A stretch of DNA of 64,000 nt from Planctomycetota bacterium (GTDB lineage Bacteria > Planctomycetota > UBA1135). The translations under genes were made by a program, and so were the position numbers. The stretch's first letter is position 1, and each line of letters opens with the position of its first letter. The stretch spans positions 1 through 64,000 of the forward strand of contig JABHIE010000013.1 in assembly GCA_018671175.1 (NCBI GenBank), written 5' to 3'. The notes below the pieces were generated by a model. The model saw only the letters and a program-made list of their open reading frames with translations, was not told the DNA's origin and made no database searches. This document shows, one piece after another, positions 50,674-59,965 of this stretch.

Positions 50674-51738
50674 ATGCGACGACAACTCCTCCCTGCCCTT
50701 TCCTGCGTTTTCCTGCTTGCTTGCTCTGGTGGGCCAGCTGACGGCGACTCCCAATCGCCTCGTCCCGCTTCGCAAATCGCAGACTCAGCTTCCATTCTTT
50801 TTGAGCAATCTAAGCTAGACTTGGGCGATCAACAAAGTGGGGTAACGCTTGATGTCGTCTACCCCTTCCGAGTCGAAAACGGTGAGGTCCGCATCAATAC
50901 TCTTGAGAAAAGCTGCGGATGCCTCCAACCCGCTTTGTACATCAACGGTGTTTTTCAGACTTTGCCCGCTTTTTTACCTGCGGGCACAACAGGTGAAATT
51001 AGAGCTAAGTTTGCAACAGCTGGGTTTCAGGGGCTGAAACGCACAAACATCACCGTTCATGGCGTTGGCGGTGGGCTTCCCCATGTGTTGCATATGCAGG
51101 CTCAGCTTGAGCGGCAATTTGTGCTTCTGCCAGAGCGTCTTCAGCCTGGCGCATTCCTGGCGAAAGCTGAGGCGCGGCACACGGTTCGTGTTACGGCAAA
51201 AGAGCCGTTTCGCCTGACTTCCGTAATTGCGGCTGGCGTAGGTATTCGTATTGACGGCGTCCCGAGCGATGAAGCGGCGTTAGAGCAATTTTTTGAGGTG
51301 GTCTTGCTGCCAGATCAAGAAGAGGGCGTCCATACGCACTTTGTGAAAATTCAGACTTCAATAAATCGGCCGATTATTTTGCCTGTGCGCTACGAAAAAA
51401 CGGGGGTCGTGTGGTTGCAGCCGAGTAGCCGACTTTTGCTGGGTGCCGTCCGCCCAGGGGTGGCGATTGAAGCCGCGATTGATGTGGGTGTACGCGAAGG
51501 GCGACTGGAAAAGCCAGAAGTTCAGGTAATTGGGCTAGAAGAATGCACTATAGATTGCGTAACCTTAGTTAACGGAAGCCGTTACAGAGTCCTGTTGCGT
51601 CGTCTTCTTCCCGCTGATTCCCCGACTGGCCCTCTGACGGGCCAACTCGAATTCCGCCTTTTTCACCACATTGACGGTGAGCGCCGAGAAATTCTGCGCA
51701 CGCTGCCTGTGGTGGGTATGGTTGTCTCGTCCAAATGA
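50674..51738 (+). CDS. DUF1573-type lipoprotein 1
   Basis: 354 residues from the ATG at 50674 (MRRQLLPALSC), with lipobox FLLAC. The DUF1573 core around residues 50-130 reads FEQSKLDLGDQ, YPFRVENGEVRINTLEKSCGCLQP and PAGTTGEIRAKF: the Ig-like fold with the conserved SCGC. The remaining ~220 residues are extra beta-rich sequence without the motif. An ATG at 50578 lies inside the divergent gene and gives a poor signal peptide, so it was rejected. DUF1573 proteins are frequent in planctomycetes and Bacteroidota and have no assigned function. Confidence 0.8.
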   Translation: MRRQLLPALSCVFLLACSGGPADGDSQSPRPASQIADSASILFEQSKLDLGDQQSGVTLDVVYPFRVENGEVRINTLEKSCGCLQPALYINGVFQTLPAFLPAGTTGEIRAKFATAGFQGLKRTNITVHGVGGGLPHVLHMQAQLERQFVLLPERLQPGAFLAKAEARHTVRVTAKEPFRLTSVIAAGVGIRIDGVPSDEAALEQFFEVVLLPDQEEGVHTHFVKIQTSINRPIILPVRYEKTGVVWLQPSSRLLLGAVRPGVAIEAAIDVGVREGRLEKPEVQVIGLEECTIDCVTLVNGSRYRVLLRRLLPADSPTGPLTGQLEFRLFHHIDGERREILRTLPVVGMVVSSK

Positions 51739-52901
51739 TGTACCGAATCCTGAAATTCCCTTTTGTCTTGCTGCTTTTGGCGGCTTGCGGTGGCTCTGAA
51801 GCTCCTGACCCCAATGCTGGCGATGCCGCGTCGACTGTGATTCAAGAGCAAGGCTCGGTGATGCGTGGTTACGACTCAAGCGACCCGCAAGGCTCGATTG
51901 ATGCGATCGCTGCTGGTGCGTCGACGAGCAACTTGGTGTTCGAAGTCAAAAGCATTGATCTAGGCACGACCTATCAAAAGCACAAATATCCGCTGAGCTT
52001 TCCTTTTAAGGTCGAGGGCGATGAGCCAATTGTCATCACTTTGCTCGACCCTTCGTGTGGTTGCACCGACGCAAAAATAAAAATCAACGGTGAGGTCTGG
52101 CCGCTTGGGCGTGAAATCCCGGCTGGCTCTGTCGGCGAGATTGCGGCCGTTTTTGATGCCGCCAGTTATCGCCGGAAAAAAGGTTCGACCATTAAAATTC
52201 GCGGCAGCGCTGCAAATTTACCTGACTCATTAAAGCTCGAAAGTTTTGTGCTGCCCGTATTTGAGCTCAAGCCAAACCCAATCTTGTTTGGCGATGTCAT
52301 GTATGGCAACCTGCGTGACAGCGACCCTGAAATTGTCGTCGAAGTTGTCGGCATGGAGCCCTTTGAGGTAACTCGCTGGAAGACCGTCCCAGAAGGCATC
52401 ACCATCCAAGAAACGGGCGAGCCCACACTCGATGCAGAGGGTAAACGCCAAACGCGCAACTTTACTTTCCGCCTTGAGCGCAATGCACCGGCTGGTCGTA
52501 TGTTCAAGACAGCCATTGCCGACACCACGCTCGATGTGCCGTTGCAAGTGACGATGCGCGCAACCATCACTGGGCCGATTCAATACCTACCAGAGCAACG
52601 GCTCAGTTTTGGCATCATCAACGAAGGCGAAACCCCGCAGCGCCTCGTGACAATTAAAGCCAATACCGAGCAAATCGCGGTGCCTAAGCCAATCGTTAAG
52701 ATTGAGGGCAAATCCGCAGCAGTCATGACGACGGCTATCGTTGAAAAAGAAGCTGGCCGTTCTTATGTCATTCGTGTGCGGCTCAAAGAGGGCGTCGCTT
52801 TTGGGCGTTACCCGGGCAGCATGACGATTTCTTACCCCGAAGGTTCTGGCATCGAATCCCACACATTCCCACTTTCCGCCACGGTGCGCAAACGGCGTTG
52901 A
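51735..52901 (+). CDS. DUF1573-type lipoprotein 2
   Basis: 388 residues, lipobox LLLAACGG. The DUF1573 block is FEVKSIDLGTTYQKHKY, YPLSFPFKVEGDEPIVIT, LDPSCGCTDAKI and PAGSVGEIAAVFD. The rest resembles the first protein in layout and could be further Ig-like domains (FELKPNPILFGDVMYG; RLSFGIINEGETPQ). Two tandem ATG codons start it, overlapping the preceding stop by 4 nt. The pair probably forms a complex or layered surface structure; this is inference. Confidence 0.8.
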   Translation: MMYRILKFPFVLLLLAACGGSEAPDPNAGDAASTVIQEQGSVMRGYDSSDPQGSIDAIAAGASTSNLVFEVKSIDLGTTYQKHKYPLSFPFKVEGDEPIVITLLDPSCGCTDAKIKINGEVWPLGREIPAGSVGEIAAVFDAASYRRKKGSTIKIRGSAANLPDSLKLESFVLPVFELKPNPILFGDVMYGNLRDSDPEIVVEVVGMEPFEVTRWKTVPEGITIQETGEPTLDAEGKRQTRNFTFRLERNAPAGRMFKTAIADTTLDVPLQVTMRATITGPIQYLPEQRLSFGIINEGETPQRLVTIKANTEQIAVPKPIVKIEGKSAAVMTTAIVEKEAGRSYVIRVRLKEGVAFGRYPGSMTISYPEGSGIESHTFPLSATVRKRR

Positions 52902-54580
52902 ATTCACTCGGAGAATTCCTGCGCGATCAGGGCGCCATTACAGAGGAAGCCCTCCGTGAAGCGCTTGCGGTCCAAAACAATCGCAGTCTGCCGATGGGTG
53001 TTATTTTGGTCGAAATGGGGGCTACAGATGAGCCCACCGTCGCCCGCGCTCAGGCAAAGCAAAGCCGCATGCCCTTTGTTGACTTAGCTGGCAAAACGCC
53101 ACCAAGTCGATTGACTGATTTGCTCGACGCGCAATCAGCCTGGGATCTTGAAGCGATTCCAGTTGCCGAGAAGGGGGCCGAGCTGGTCGTTGCTATTTCC
53201 GATCCAAGCAAAGCCGTTGTTGCCGACACTTTGCGATTCTTGCTAGACCGCGATATCCGCATGGCCATGACGACGCCATCCGCATTGGGTGCGGCTCTAG
53301 AAAAGTCATATGGCGCAAAACAGTCAGGTGGCACTGCCGCGCCCGTTTCTACGGATGAAGCCGAATCTGACGAGGCGCCCGTAGTTCGGTTGGTGCGCAA
53401 AATGTTTGAAGACGCTGTGGCTTCAAGAGCGTCTGATATTCATATTGAACCTTTTCATGGCACCGTACGCGTGAGGTTTCGTGTGGATGGTGCTTTACAG
53501 GTTTACGCCGAGCACCCCGTTGAGCTGTTTCCAGCTTTGATGAGCCACCTTAAAGTTTCTGCTGGGCTAGACATTGCCGAAAAGCGCAAGCCGCAAGATG
53601 GCCGCATCGGCATGAGCGTTAATGGCAGCGACCTTGATATCCGCGTTTCGATTCTGCCGACGAATCATGGCGAGAGTTGTGTCATGCGTTTGCTCGACCG
53701 TGAAGCCAATTTGATTTCCTTGCAAGAGCTTGGGCTTGATGCTGAGGCGCAAGATTGGTTCCGCTCTTTGATCGAGCGGCCTAACGGTATTTTCTTGGTG
53801 ACGGGCCCTACAGGTTCGGGTAAAACGACGACGCTTTACGCGGCATTGCAGACTTTAAATCGCCCCGATAAAAAAATCTTAACGGTCGAAGACCCCGTTG
53901 AATACCGTATTTCAGGCATTAATCAGGTGCAAGTGCATCCACATATTGGGCTTGATTTCTCGCGGGCTTTGCGTGCCTTTTTGCGGCAAGCACCTAATGT
54001 CATCCTTGTGGGTGAGATTCGTGACCGCGAGACGGCAGAGGTGGCGATTCAGGCTTCATTGACGGGGCATATTGTGTTCTCGACGGTGCACACAAACGAT
54101 GCGCCGAGTGCCGTTACGCGATTGCTTGATATGGGTGTACCGCCTTTTTTGGTGGCGACATCTCTACAGGGTGTTTTAGCTCAGCGTCTCGTCAGGCGGC
54201 TTTGCCCTAAGTGCTCGCGTGAACAGCCTGCCGATGCATTGGCCTGCCAAGTACTCGGTCTCAAAGAGGGCGACACGATGACGGTAGCCAAAGGTTGTGC
54301 CCATTGCGGTCGCACAGGCTATTACGGTCGTGTCGGCGTTTTTGAGCGCCTTGAAATGAATGCCGCTCTTCGAGATTCATTGTTCCAAATGGAAAATTCA
54401 TCAGATTTCCTCAAAAGCGCAACGGGCTCTTCTCGCTATACACCGCTCCTAACCGATGCCATTGCGAAAGCGCGCGCGGGGTTGACATCCGTCTCTGAAG
54501 TGCTTCGCGTAACTTCTGTTGACACCATGGCTGGCGTGAGCGCAACCAGTTCTAGCCAAGATGAGGCATCCAACTCATGA
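52898..54580 (+). CDS. gspE: GspE/PilB-type secretion/pilus ATPase 1
   Basis: 560 residues from a TTG start overlapping the previous stop by 4 nt. An N-terminal GspE-N/MshEN domain (GEFLRDQGAITEEALREAL) precedes the ATPase: SDIHIEPF, Walker A TGPTGSGKTTT (~302-312), the Asp box, Walker B VILVGEIRDRETAE and the His box TVHTND. A zinc-type cluster CPKC and CAHC follows near residue 440. GspE/PilB powers pseudopilus or type IV pilus extension. It is one of two such ATPases in this cluster; which is specialised for secretion or pili cannot be told. Confidence 0.9.
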   Translation: MNSLGEFLRDQGAITEEALREALAVQNNRSLPMGVILVEMGATDEPTVARAQAKQSRMPFVDLAGKTPPSRLTDLLDAQSAWDLEAIPVAEKGAELVVAISDPSKAVVADTLRFLLDRDIRMAMTTPSALGAALEKSYGAKQSGGTAAPVSTDEAESDEAPVVRLVRKMFEDAVASRASDIHIEPFHGTVRVRFRVDGALQVYAEHPVELFPALMSHLKVSAGLDIAEKRKPQDGRIGMSVNGSDLDIRVSILPTNHGESCVMRLLDREANLISLQELGLDAEAQDWFRSLIERPNGIFLVTGPTGSGKTTTLYAALQTLNRPDKKILTVEDPVEYRISGINQVQVHPHIGLDFSRALRAFLRQAPNVILVGEIRDRETAEVAIQASLTGHIVFSTVHTNDAPSAVTRLLDMGVPPFLVATSLQGVLAQRLVRRLCPKCSREQPADALACQVLGLKEGDTMTVAKGCAHCGRTGYYGRVGVFERLEMNAALRDSLFQMENSSDFLKSATGSSRYTPLLTDAIAKARAGLTSVSEVLRVTSVDTMAGVSATSSSQDEASNS

Positions 54581-55671
54581 CACAAGTTCCTTCTACTTCT
54601 CCTCTTTTTGCATGGCTCGATGTCGTTGCACAAAGGGGTGCATCCGATTTGCATTTGGCTTCTGGCCGCGTGCCTCGCATCCGTGTTTCTGGTGAGTTGG
54701 TCGAGCTCGATGCCGCCTCTCTTGATGCCGCTGCCAGCGAGCAAATTTGCCTTGAGATTGTGCCCGCTGACCGCAAGGCCGACCTCGACGATACGGGTAC
54801 TTGTGATTTTGCTTTTGAGCATGGCGACGACCGTTATCGCGCGAGTGTTTTTTTGCAGCGCGGCACTTATGCGTTGGTCTGCCGTCGCATTCCCGCACAT
54901 CGCATGAGCTTTGATGACATCGGCGCGCCGCCAGTTTTGCGTCACATGGCGGGCTTGCCCCGTGGGCTCGTGCTCGTAACTGGCCCAACAGGGTCAGGCA
55001 AGACGACAACCTTGGCGACTTTGCTACATGAGGTCAATGTCAATCGCTCGTGCCACATCGTAACTCTCGAAGACCCAATCGAGTTTTATCACAAATCCGA
55101 AAAGTCGGTTGTCACGCAACGCGAAGTTGGCTCTGATGTTTCCTCATTTGCCGAGGCCCTTCGTCGCGTTTTGCGCCAAGACCCTGATGTGATTTTGCTC
55201 GGCGAAATGCGCGACCTCGAGACAACCGCTGCAGCGATTTCCGCCGCTGAAACGGGCCACCTAGTTTTGGGCACGATGCACACCACGGGTGCAGCACGCA
55301 CGGTTGATCGCATCGTGGATCAATTCCCGCAAGAGCAGCAAGAGCAGGTGCGCACGCAGTTGGCGATGTCTCTGCAGGCCGTCGTATCGCAGGTGCTTTT
55401 ACCGCGCGCCGATGGCAAAGGCCGCGTTGCAGCTTTCGAAGTCATGACTCGAAACTCGGCCATTGAAAATCACATTCGTAAGGGCGAGACTTTTAAAATT
55501 CAATCCGTAATGCAAACGCAGCGGCGCTTAGGCATGCAGCTCCTTGATGATCATTTATTGCAGCTCGTCCAAGATGGCGTGATTACGGAAGAGGTCGCGA
55601 TGCGAAATGCTCAAGAACCTCGTGATCTGGCACAACGGCTTGGCGGCTCATCGACTGGGGGCGCACTCTAG
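54577..55671 (+). CDS. pilT: PilT-type retraction ATPase
   Basis: 364 residues. ATPase motifs: Walker A TGPTGSGKTTT, the Asp box TLEDPIEF, Walker B VILLGEMRDLETTAA and the His box LGTMHTT, with the C-terminal AFEVMTRNSAIENHIRKG block. In canonical PilT the last reads AIRNLIRE, so this is related but not identical. PilT powers retraction of type IV pili. It lies between two GspE/PilB genes with 4-nt and 2-nt junctions, which supports a pilus system rather than type II secretion alone. Confidence 0.85.
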   Translation: MTQVPSTSPLFAWLDVVAQRGASDLHLASGRVPRIRVSGELVELDAASLDAAASEQICLEIVPADRKADLDDTGTCDFAFEHGDDRYRASVFLQRGTYALVCRRIPAHRMSFDDIGAPPVLRHMAGLPRGLVLVTGPTGSGKTTTLATLLHEVNVNRSCHIVTLEDPIEFYHKSEKSVVTQREVGSDVSSFAEALRRVLRQDPDVILLGEMRDLETTAAAISAAETGHLVLGTMHTTGAARTVDRIVDQFPQEQQEQVRTQLAMSLQAVVSQVLLPRADGKGRVAAFEVMTRNSAIENHIRKGETFKIQSVMQTQRRLGMQLLDDHLLQLVQDGVITEEVAMRNAQEPRDLAQRLGGSSTGGAL

Positions 55672-55673
55672 CG

Positions 55674-57311
55674 ATGGTTCACGGTGCTCGGCACTTAGGC
55701 GATGTACTTCTCGACATGGGAGTGCTCAAGCAAGGCGCATTGCAGGCTGCCCTGGCCGAGCAGCGCCGCACGGGCATTCGCTTGGGTGAATTGCTTGTCG
55801 AGCGCAAAGCAATTAATACAGAGCAGCTTTCTCAAGCCTTGGCCGAGCAACAAGGCTTAGAGTGGGTGAGCCGCGCCGATTTGCAACCCGAGGCTGAGGC
55901 TTTGGCGGCTGTCGATGCGTCCACAGCGCGCGCTTTTGGCGCATTGCCGCTCTCTCTCAAAGGCGGCGTGTTGCGTATTGCGGTTTCCGACACCAGCATG
56001 CTTCCGCTACTTGGCGACTTGACGACTCTCGCTGGCGTTACGCCGCAGCCCGTCCTCGCCGAAATTGAGGCTTTGGCTGATGCCGTCCGTGATGCATACC
56101 AAAATCTGGCTGACGCGCGTGCCGAAGCCGAGCAGATGGTCGATGGCGCCGAGGCCGCTCCAATCGTTAAATTGCTCGAGTCTATTTTGACTCGTGCTGT
56201 ACGCGATGGCGCGGCAGATGTCCATTTTGAGCCTTATTCGGGCGGTTTCCGCATTCGCATGCGCGTCGATGGTGTTTTATTTGAGATTGACCCGCCTCCC
56301 GCGCACTTGGCTCGCGCCTTGGTTTCTCGAATTAAGGTGATGGCCAATCTTGATATTTCCGAAACTCGCATGCCGCAAGATGGGCGTGTTGAGATGACCG
56401 TCGATAATTGCATCGTTGATCTGCGCGTGTCCACCGTGCCCACAACAGGGGGCGAAAGTGTGGTTCTGCGAATTCTCGATCGTCGTAATTTGCAGCTCGA
56501 CCTCGGCAAACTCGGGCTTGAACAAGGCGAGCAAGATGAGTTAATGCGTTTTGTACAACGCCCACACGGCATCGTTTTGGTGACTGGGCCAACGGGGTCG
56601 GGCAAGACAACGACTCTTTACAGTCTGCTTTCACAGGTCAATACAGATGATCGCAAAATCCTTACCGTGGAAGACCCCGTTGAGTACGACCTCGACGGCA
56701 TTGTGCAAATTCCAGTGCGTGATGATATTGGCGTTTCTTATGCGCGCGTCTTGCGCACGATGTTGCGCCAAGACCCTGACATCATTTTGGTGGGTGAAAT
56801 CCGTGACCCTGAAACCGCTCAAATTGCGGTTGAGGCCTCGCTAACGGGCCATTTGGTGCTTTCGACTTTGCACACTAATGATGCTGCTTCCACGGTTACG
56901 CGCATGGTCGATCTTGGGGTTGAGCCATTCATGTTGGCTGCCACTCTCGAGGGCATCGTGGCGCAACGGCTGATTCGTTGCATTTGCAAGCAATGCTCTG
57001 AGCCCACTCAGCCATCCGCCAAGGTGCTGGCTCTGGCTGGCCTTTCAAACGGAGATGGCTTTTCAAAGGGGCGCGGCTGCGAGGCCTGTCACTTTACGGG
57101 TTATTCGGGGCGACAAGCTATTTTTGAAATCATGCCTTTTGATGGCGACTTCAAAGATAAATTCCTTGCCGAGCCGAGCACTCATGCATTGCAAGCTCTC
57201 GCTCGAGAGCGCAAGATGCAATCCCTTCGCGAGCGCGGCTTGGCCTTGGCTCGCACCGGCGTGACGACTCTTGATGAAATCGTGCACGGAACACAAGACG
57301 ACGACTCTTAA
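55674..57311 (+). CDS. gspE: GspE/PilB-type secretion/pilus ATPase 2
   Basis: 545 residues. GspE-N domain near the start (HLGDVLLDMGVLKQGAL), then the ATPase: ADVHFEPYSG, Walker A TGPTGSGKTTT (~300), the Asp box TVEDPVEY, Walker B IILVGEIRDPETAQ, the His box LSTLHTND, and a zinc-type cluster CICKQC with CEAC. It is paralogous to the gene at 52898. Having two of this type with one PilT and one GspF suggests two assembly machines sharing parts. Confidence 0.88.
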   Translation: MVHGARHLGDVLLDMGVLKQGALQAALAEQRRTGIRLGELLVERKAINTEQLSQALAEQQGLEWVSRADLQPEAEALAAVDASTARAFGALPLSLKGGVLRIAVSDTSMLPLLGDLTTLAGVTPQPVLAEIEALADAVRDAYQNLADARAEAEQMVDGAEAAPIVKLLESILTRAVRDGAADVHFEPYSGGFRIRMRVDGVLFEIDPPPAHLARALVSRIKVMANLDISETRMPQDGRVEMTVDNCIVDLRVSTVPTTGGESVVLRILDRRNLQLDLGKLGLEQGEQDELMRFVQRPHGIVLVTGPTGSGKTTTLYSLLSQVNTDDRKILTVEDPVEYDLDGIVQIPVRDDIGVSYARVLRTMLRQDPDIILVGEIRDPETAQIAVEASLTGHLVLSTLHTNDAASTVTRMVDLGVEPFMLAATLEGIVAQRLIRCICKQCSEPTQPSAKVLALAGLSNGDGFSKGRGCEACHFTGYSGRQAIFEIMPFDGDFKDKFLAEPSTHALQALARERKMQSLRERGLALARTGVTTLDEIVHGTQDDDS

Positions 57312-57316
57312 TTTTC

Positions 57317-58459
57317 ATGGCCCGCATTCAGCGCAATATTTCTGCTTCTCGCCCATCTTCCCGCTCTTCAGCGGGCGAGCCAAGCGGTGCATCTTCGCCT
57401 CGTCGAGGCCGCAAAGTGCCTCTTAAGCATTTGGTGCGGTTTACGCGTCTCTTGGCTACGCTGACAGAGGCGGGCCTTCCTGTTTTGCGCAACCTGCGTA
57501 TTTTGGCGGATCAATGGCCAGAGGGGCGTTTCCGCGATAGCATCCTTGATAGTGCCGACATGGTCGAAGAGGGGCAAACGATGTCTGATGCGCTCGCTCA
57601 AAACCCAGATGTTTTTGATGAGCTGTTCGTCAACATGGCACGAGCCGGCGAAGCGGGTGGTGTCCTTGATGCCGTTTTATCTCGCTTGGCTGATTTCCTC
57701 GAACGCAGTCAGTCTATGCGTGATCGCACGCGTGGGGCTTTGGCTTACCCACTCGTGATTTTTGTGGTTGCAATTGGTGTGGTGGCGGGCTTGATGGGCT
57801 TTGTTATTCCTAAATTTTCTGAGCTTTACGCCGACATGAATTTAGAGCTGCCTGGCATTACGCAGGCGCTGATTGACATGAGCGACACTTTTAAGGCCTA
57901 TTGGTATTTGTTCTTAGGGTTACCTGCATCCCTCGTTTTCCTTTATAAGTTTTTCTATTCTCGATCCTTTGGTTTTCGTTACAAGATGCACGCGCTTTTG
58001 CTGCGCGTTCCCATTGCGGGGCATTTGACTGAGATCGGTCAGGTTACGCGGTTTGCATCGACATTCGGCACCTTGGTGGCTAGTGGTGTGCCGCATTTGC
58101 GAGCTTTTGACATTCTTTCAGGTGCTCTCGACAACGAGGTTTACCGCGAGGCCGTGGAAGACATCCGTGAAGAGGTGCGTGAGGGCGAAAGCATTGCGTC
58201 CGCCATGAGTGGCACGGGGCGATTTGATGATGTGGTTGTTTCAATGGTCGAAGTCGGCGAAGAAACGGGTGAGCTCGATCGCATGTGTCTACGCATCGGC
58301 AAAAGCTACGAAGAAGACCACACGCGCGCACTCGACATCATGCTCAAAATGATTGAGCCAGCCATGCTGATTGTGATGGCCGGCGCAGTGGGTTCGATTG
58401 CATTCGCGATTTTCTTGCCGTTGTTCAAGCTCCTCGAAGAGTTCGGGCAGGGGATGTAG
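57317..58459 (+). CDS. gspF: GspF/PilC-type inner-membrane platform protein
   Basis: 380 residues. A basic Ser/Arg-rich N-terminus precedes two copies of the T2SSF domain: LVRFTRLLATLTEAGLPVLRNLRIL and VTRFASTFGTLVASGVPHLRAF. Three membrane helices are evident (~140-165, ~190-210 and ~350-375). It anchors the ATPase to the pseudopilus/pilus base. Pseudopilins, the secretin and prepilin peptidase are not in the window and must lie outside or elsewhere. Confidence 0.92.
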   Translation: MARIQRNISASRPSSRSSAGEPSGASSPRRGRKVPLKHLVRFTRLLATLTEAGLPVLRNLRILADQWPEGRFRDSILDSADMVEEGQTMSDALAQNPDVFDELFVNMARAGEAGGVLDAVLSRLADFLERSQSMRDRTRGALAYPLVIFVVAIGVVAGLMGFVIPKFSELYADMNLELPGITQALIDMSDTFKAYWYLFLGLPASLVFLYKFFYSRSFGFRYKMHALLLRVPIAGHLTEIGQVTRFASTFGTLVASGVPHLRAFDILSGALDNEVYREAVEDIREEVREGESIASAMSGTGRFDDVVVSMVEVGEETGELDRMCLRIGKSYEEDHTRALDIMLKMIEPAMLIVMAGAVGSIAFAIFLPLFKLLEEFGQGM

Positions 58460-59965
58460 TTGCTCTCGCGCATTTCTCTTCGAGTTAGGCTTGGCCTTCT
58501 GCTACTCGCAGGGAATTTGCTCGTCTTAGGCGCACTCGCGATGTGGGTGAGTCTAGATGAACAGCAAAGCCAGGCCGAGATGCATCAGCGTCGGCAGAGA
58601 ATCGAAAAATCGGTCACCGATCGTTTCGCCCAAAATTTTGCAATTGAGCGTGCCGGTGATTTGGCCGAAATGTTGCGCTGGCCGCTCTGGTCTGAATTCG
58701 AAGAAGCTTTAATCCTCGATACCAGAGTGCTCGAGCTTGATGGGGAAGTCGTCCCGGTGGGTACATTTTTAAATCCAATGGGAAGCCGATTCCGTGCGGC
58801 TGATTTTCCCATGAAAGAAATCACGCGCGCTTTGGCTTTGGCGGGTCGAGAGTCTCGAACGGTTGCAGCGGCCGGCGGCTTGGCGATTCCACTTTTGATG
58901 CACAAACCGTTTAGCTCAGACCGGTCGATTTGGGGTGGTGCTTGGGTGCGATTGCCGCCATTGCCCGTTTCGATTCCACTCTCTGCGCGCATCATGATGG
59001 CCGCTGGCATGGCGTCTTTGCTCGGAGCGGTGTTGCTGTTTTTTGGGCTGCAACGCTCTGTTTTGCGCCCCGTTGAAAACATAATCGAAGAGGTGCATTC
59101 TTTTTCCGGCGGTGGCCTTCCCCAACTAAGCGCCGCTGGCGATTCGGCCGAGATGAAAAACCTCGCGGCTTCTCTGTTTGAAATGATGAATCGTATTCAC
59201 GGGTTTCAAGGTGACCTTCAAGACGAGGCGCAAAGAGCCAGTGCCCGTGCGCAAACCGCCGAACGCCGTGCGGCTCAGCAAGAGCGGCTCGCGGCAATGG
59301 GTACTCTCGCGGCTGGTCTCGCACATGAAATCAACTCGCCTTTGGCGGGGGCGCTGCAGGGGCTCGAAACACTGCGCCGGGAAGCCAAAAGTGAGCGTGC
59401 GACACGGCATGGTGACTTAACTGCTGAGGCCTTACAACGCATCGCTCAATTGGTGCAACGGCTATTGCAGCTAGCACCTTCTCAAATCGAAACGGGCGAA
59501 GTTTGCCTGCAAGATGTATTGCAAGATTTGCCTATTTTTCTTGAGTCGCGCTTGAGTCGGCACCGGCTAGAGATTCAAACCCCATCCGAACCCGTCACGC
59601 TTGCCATGCCGCGCGGAGACTTTTTCCCAGTCTGCCTGAACTTGGTGCAAAATGCTTTAGATGCTCTAGACACTTGGCCGGATGGTCGAGAGGGGTGCGT
59701 CACAATCGGGGTGGACTTCCCCACGCTCGATTTTGTCCGCGTTACGATTCGTGATGACGGCCCTGGGGCGCCCGAAGAGTTGCTCGCCCATTTGCTTGAG
59801 CCTTTTGTCTCAGGTAAAGAACCGGGTGCTGGCACAGGGCTTGGCCTTTCTCTTGCGCATTCTGTCATCTCCCAAATAGGTGGCGAGCTCTCGGCAAGCA
59901 ACCTGCCAGAAGGTGGTTTCGAAGTCTTGCTCGATTTGCCTCGCGTAAATCACCCCTCGAGTTGA
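58460..59965 (+). CDS. Membrane sensor histidine kinase
   Basis: 501 residues from a TTG directly after the gspF stop. A first membrane helix (~10-32), a periplasmic sensor of ~140 residues, a second helix (~178-198) and a HAMP-like linker precede the HisKA domain, whose phospho-acceptor is His289 (LAHEINSPLAGAL). The HATPase domain follows: N-box NLVQNALDAL, G1 DDGPGAP, and the ATP lid GTGLGLSLAHSV. This NtrB/HisKA-type kinase has no cognate response regulator in the window, so its partner is encoded elsewhere. Co-transcription with the secretion genes suggests it controls or senses that system. Confidence 0.9.
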   Translation: MLSRISLRVRLGLLLLAGNLLVLGALAMWVSLDEQQSQAEMHQRRQRIEKSVTDRFAQNFAIERAGDLAEMLRWPLWSEFEEALILDTRVLELDGEVVPVGTFLNPMGSRFRAADFPMKEITRALALAGRESRTVAAAGGLAIPLLMHKPFSSDRSIWGGAWVRLPPLPVSIPLSARIMMAAGMASLLGAVLLFFGLQRSVLRPVENIIEEVHSFSGGGLPQLSAAGDSAEMKNLAASLFEMMNRIHGFQGDLQDEAQRASARAQTAERRAAQQERLAAMGTLAAGLAHEINSPLAGALQGLETLRREAKSERATRHGDLTAEALQRIAQLVQRLLQLAPSQIETGEVCLQDVLQDLPIFLESRLSRHRLEIQTPSEPVTLAMPRGDFFPVCLNLVQNALDALDTWPDGREGCVTIGVDFPTLDFVRVTIRDDGPGAPEELLAHLLEPFVSGKEPGAGTGLGLSLAHSVISQIGGELSASNLPEGGFEVLLDLPRVNHPSS

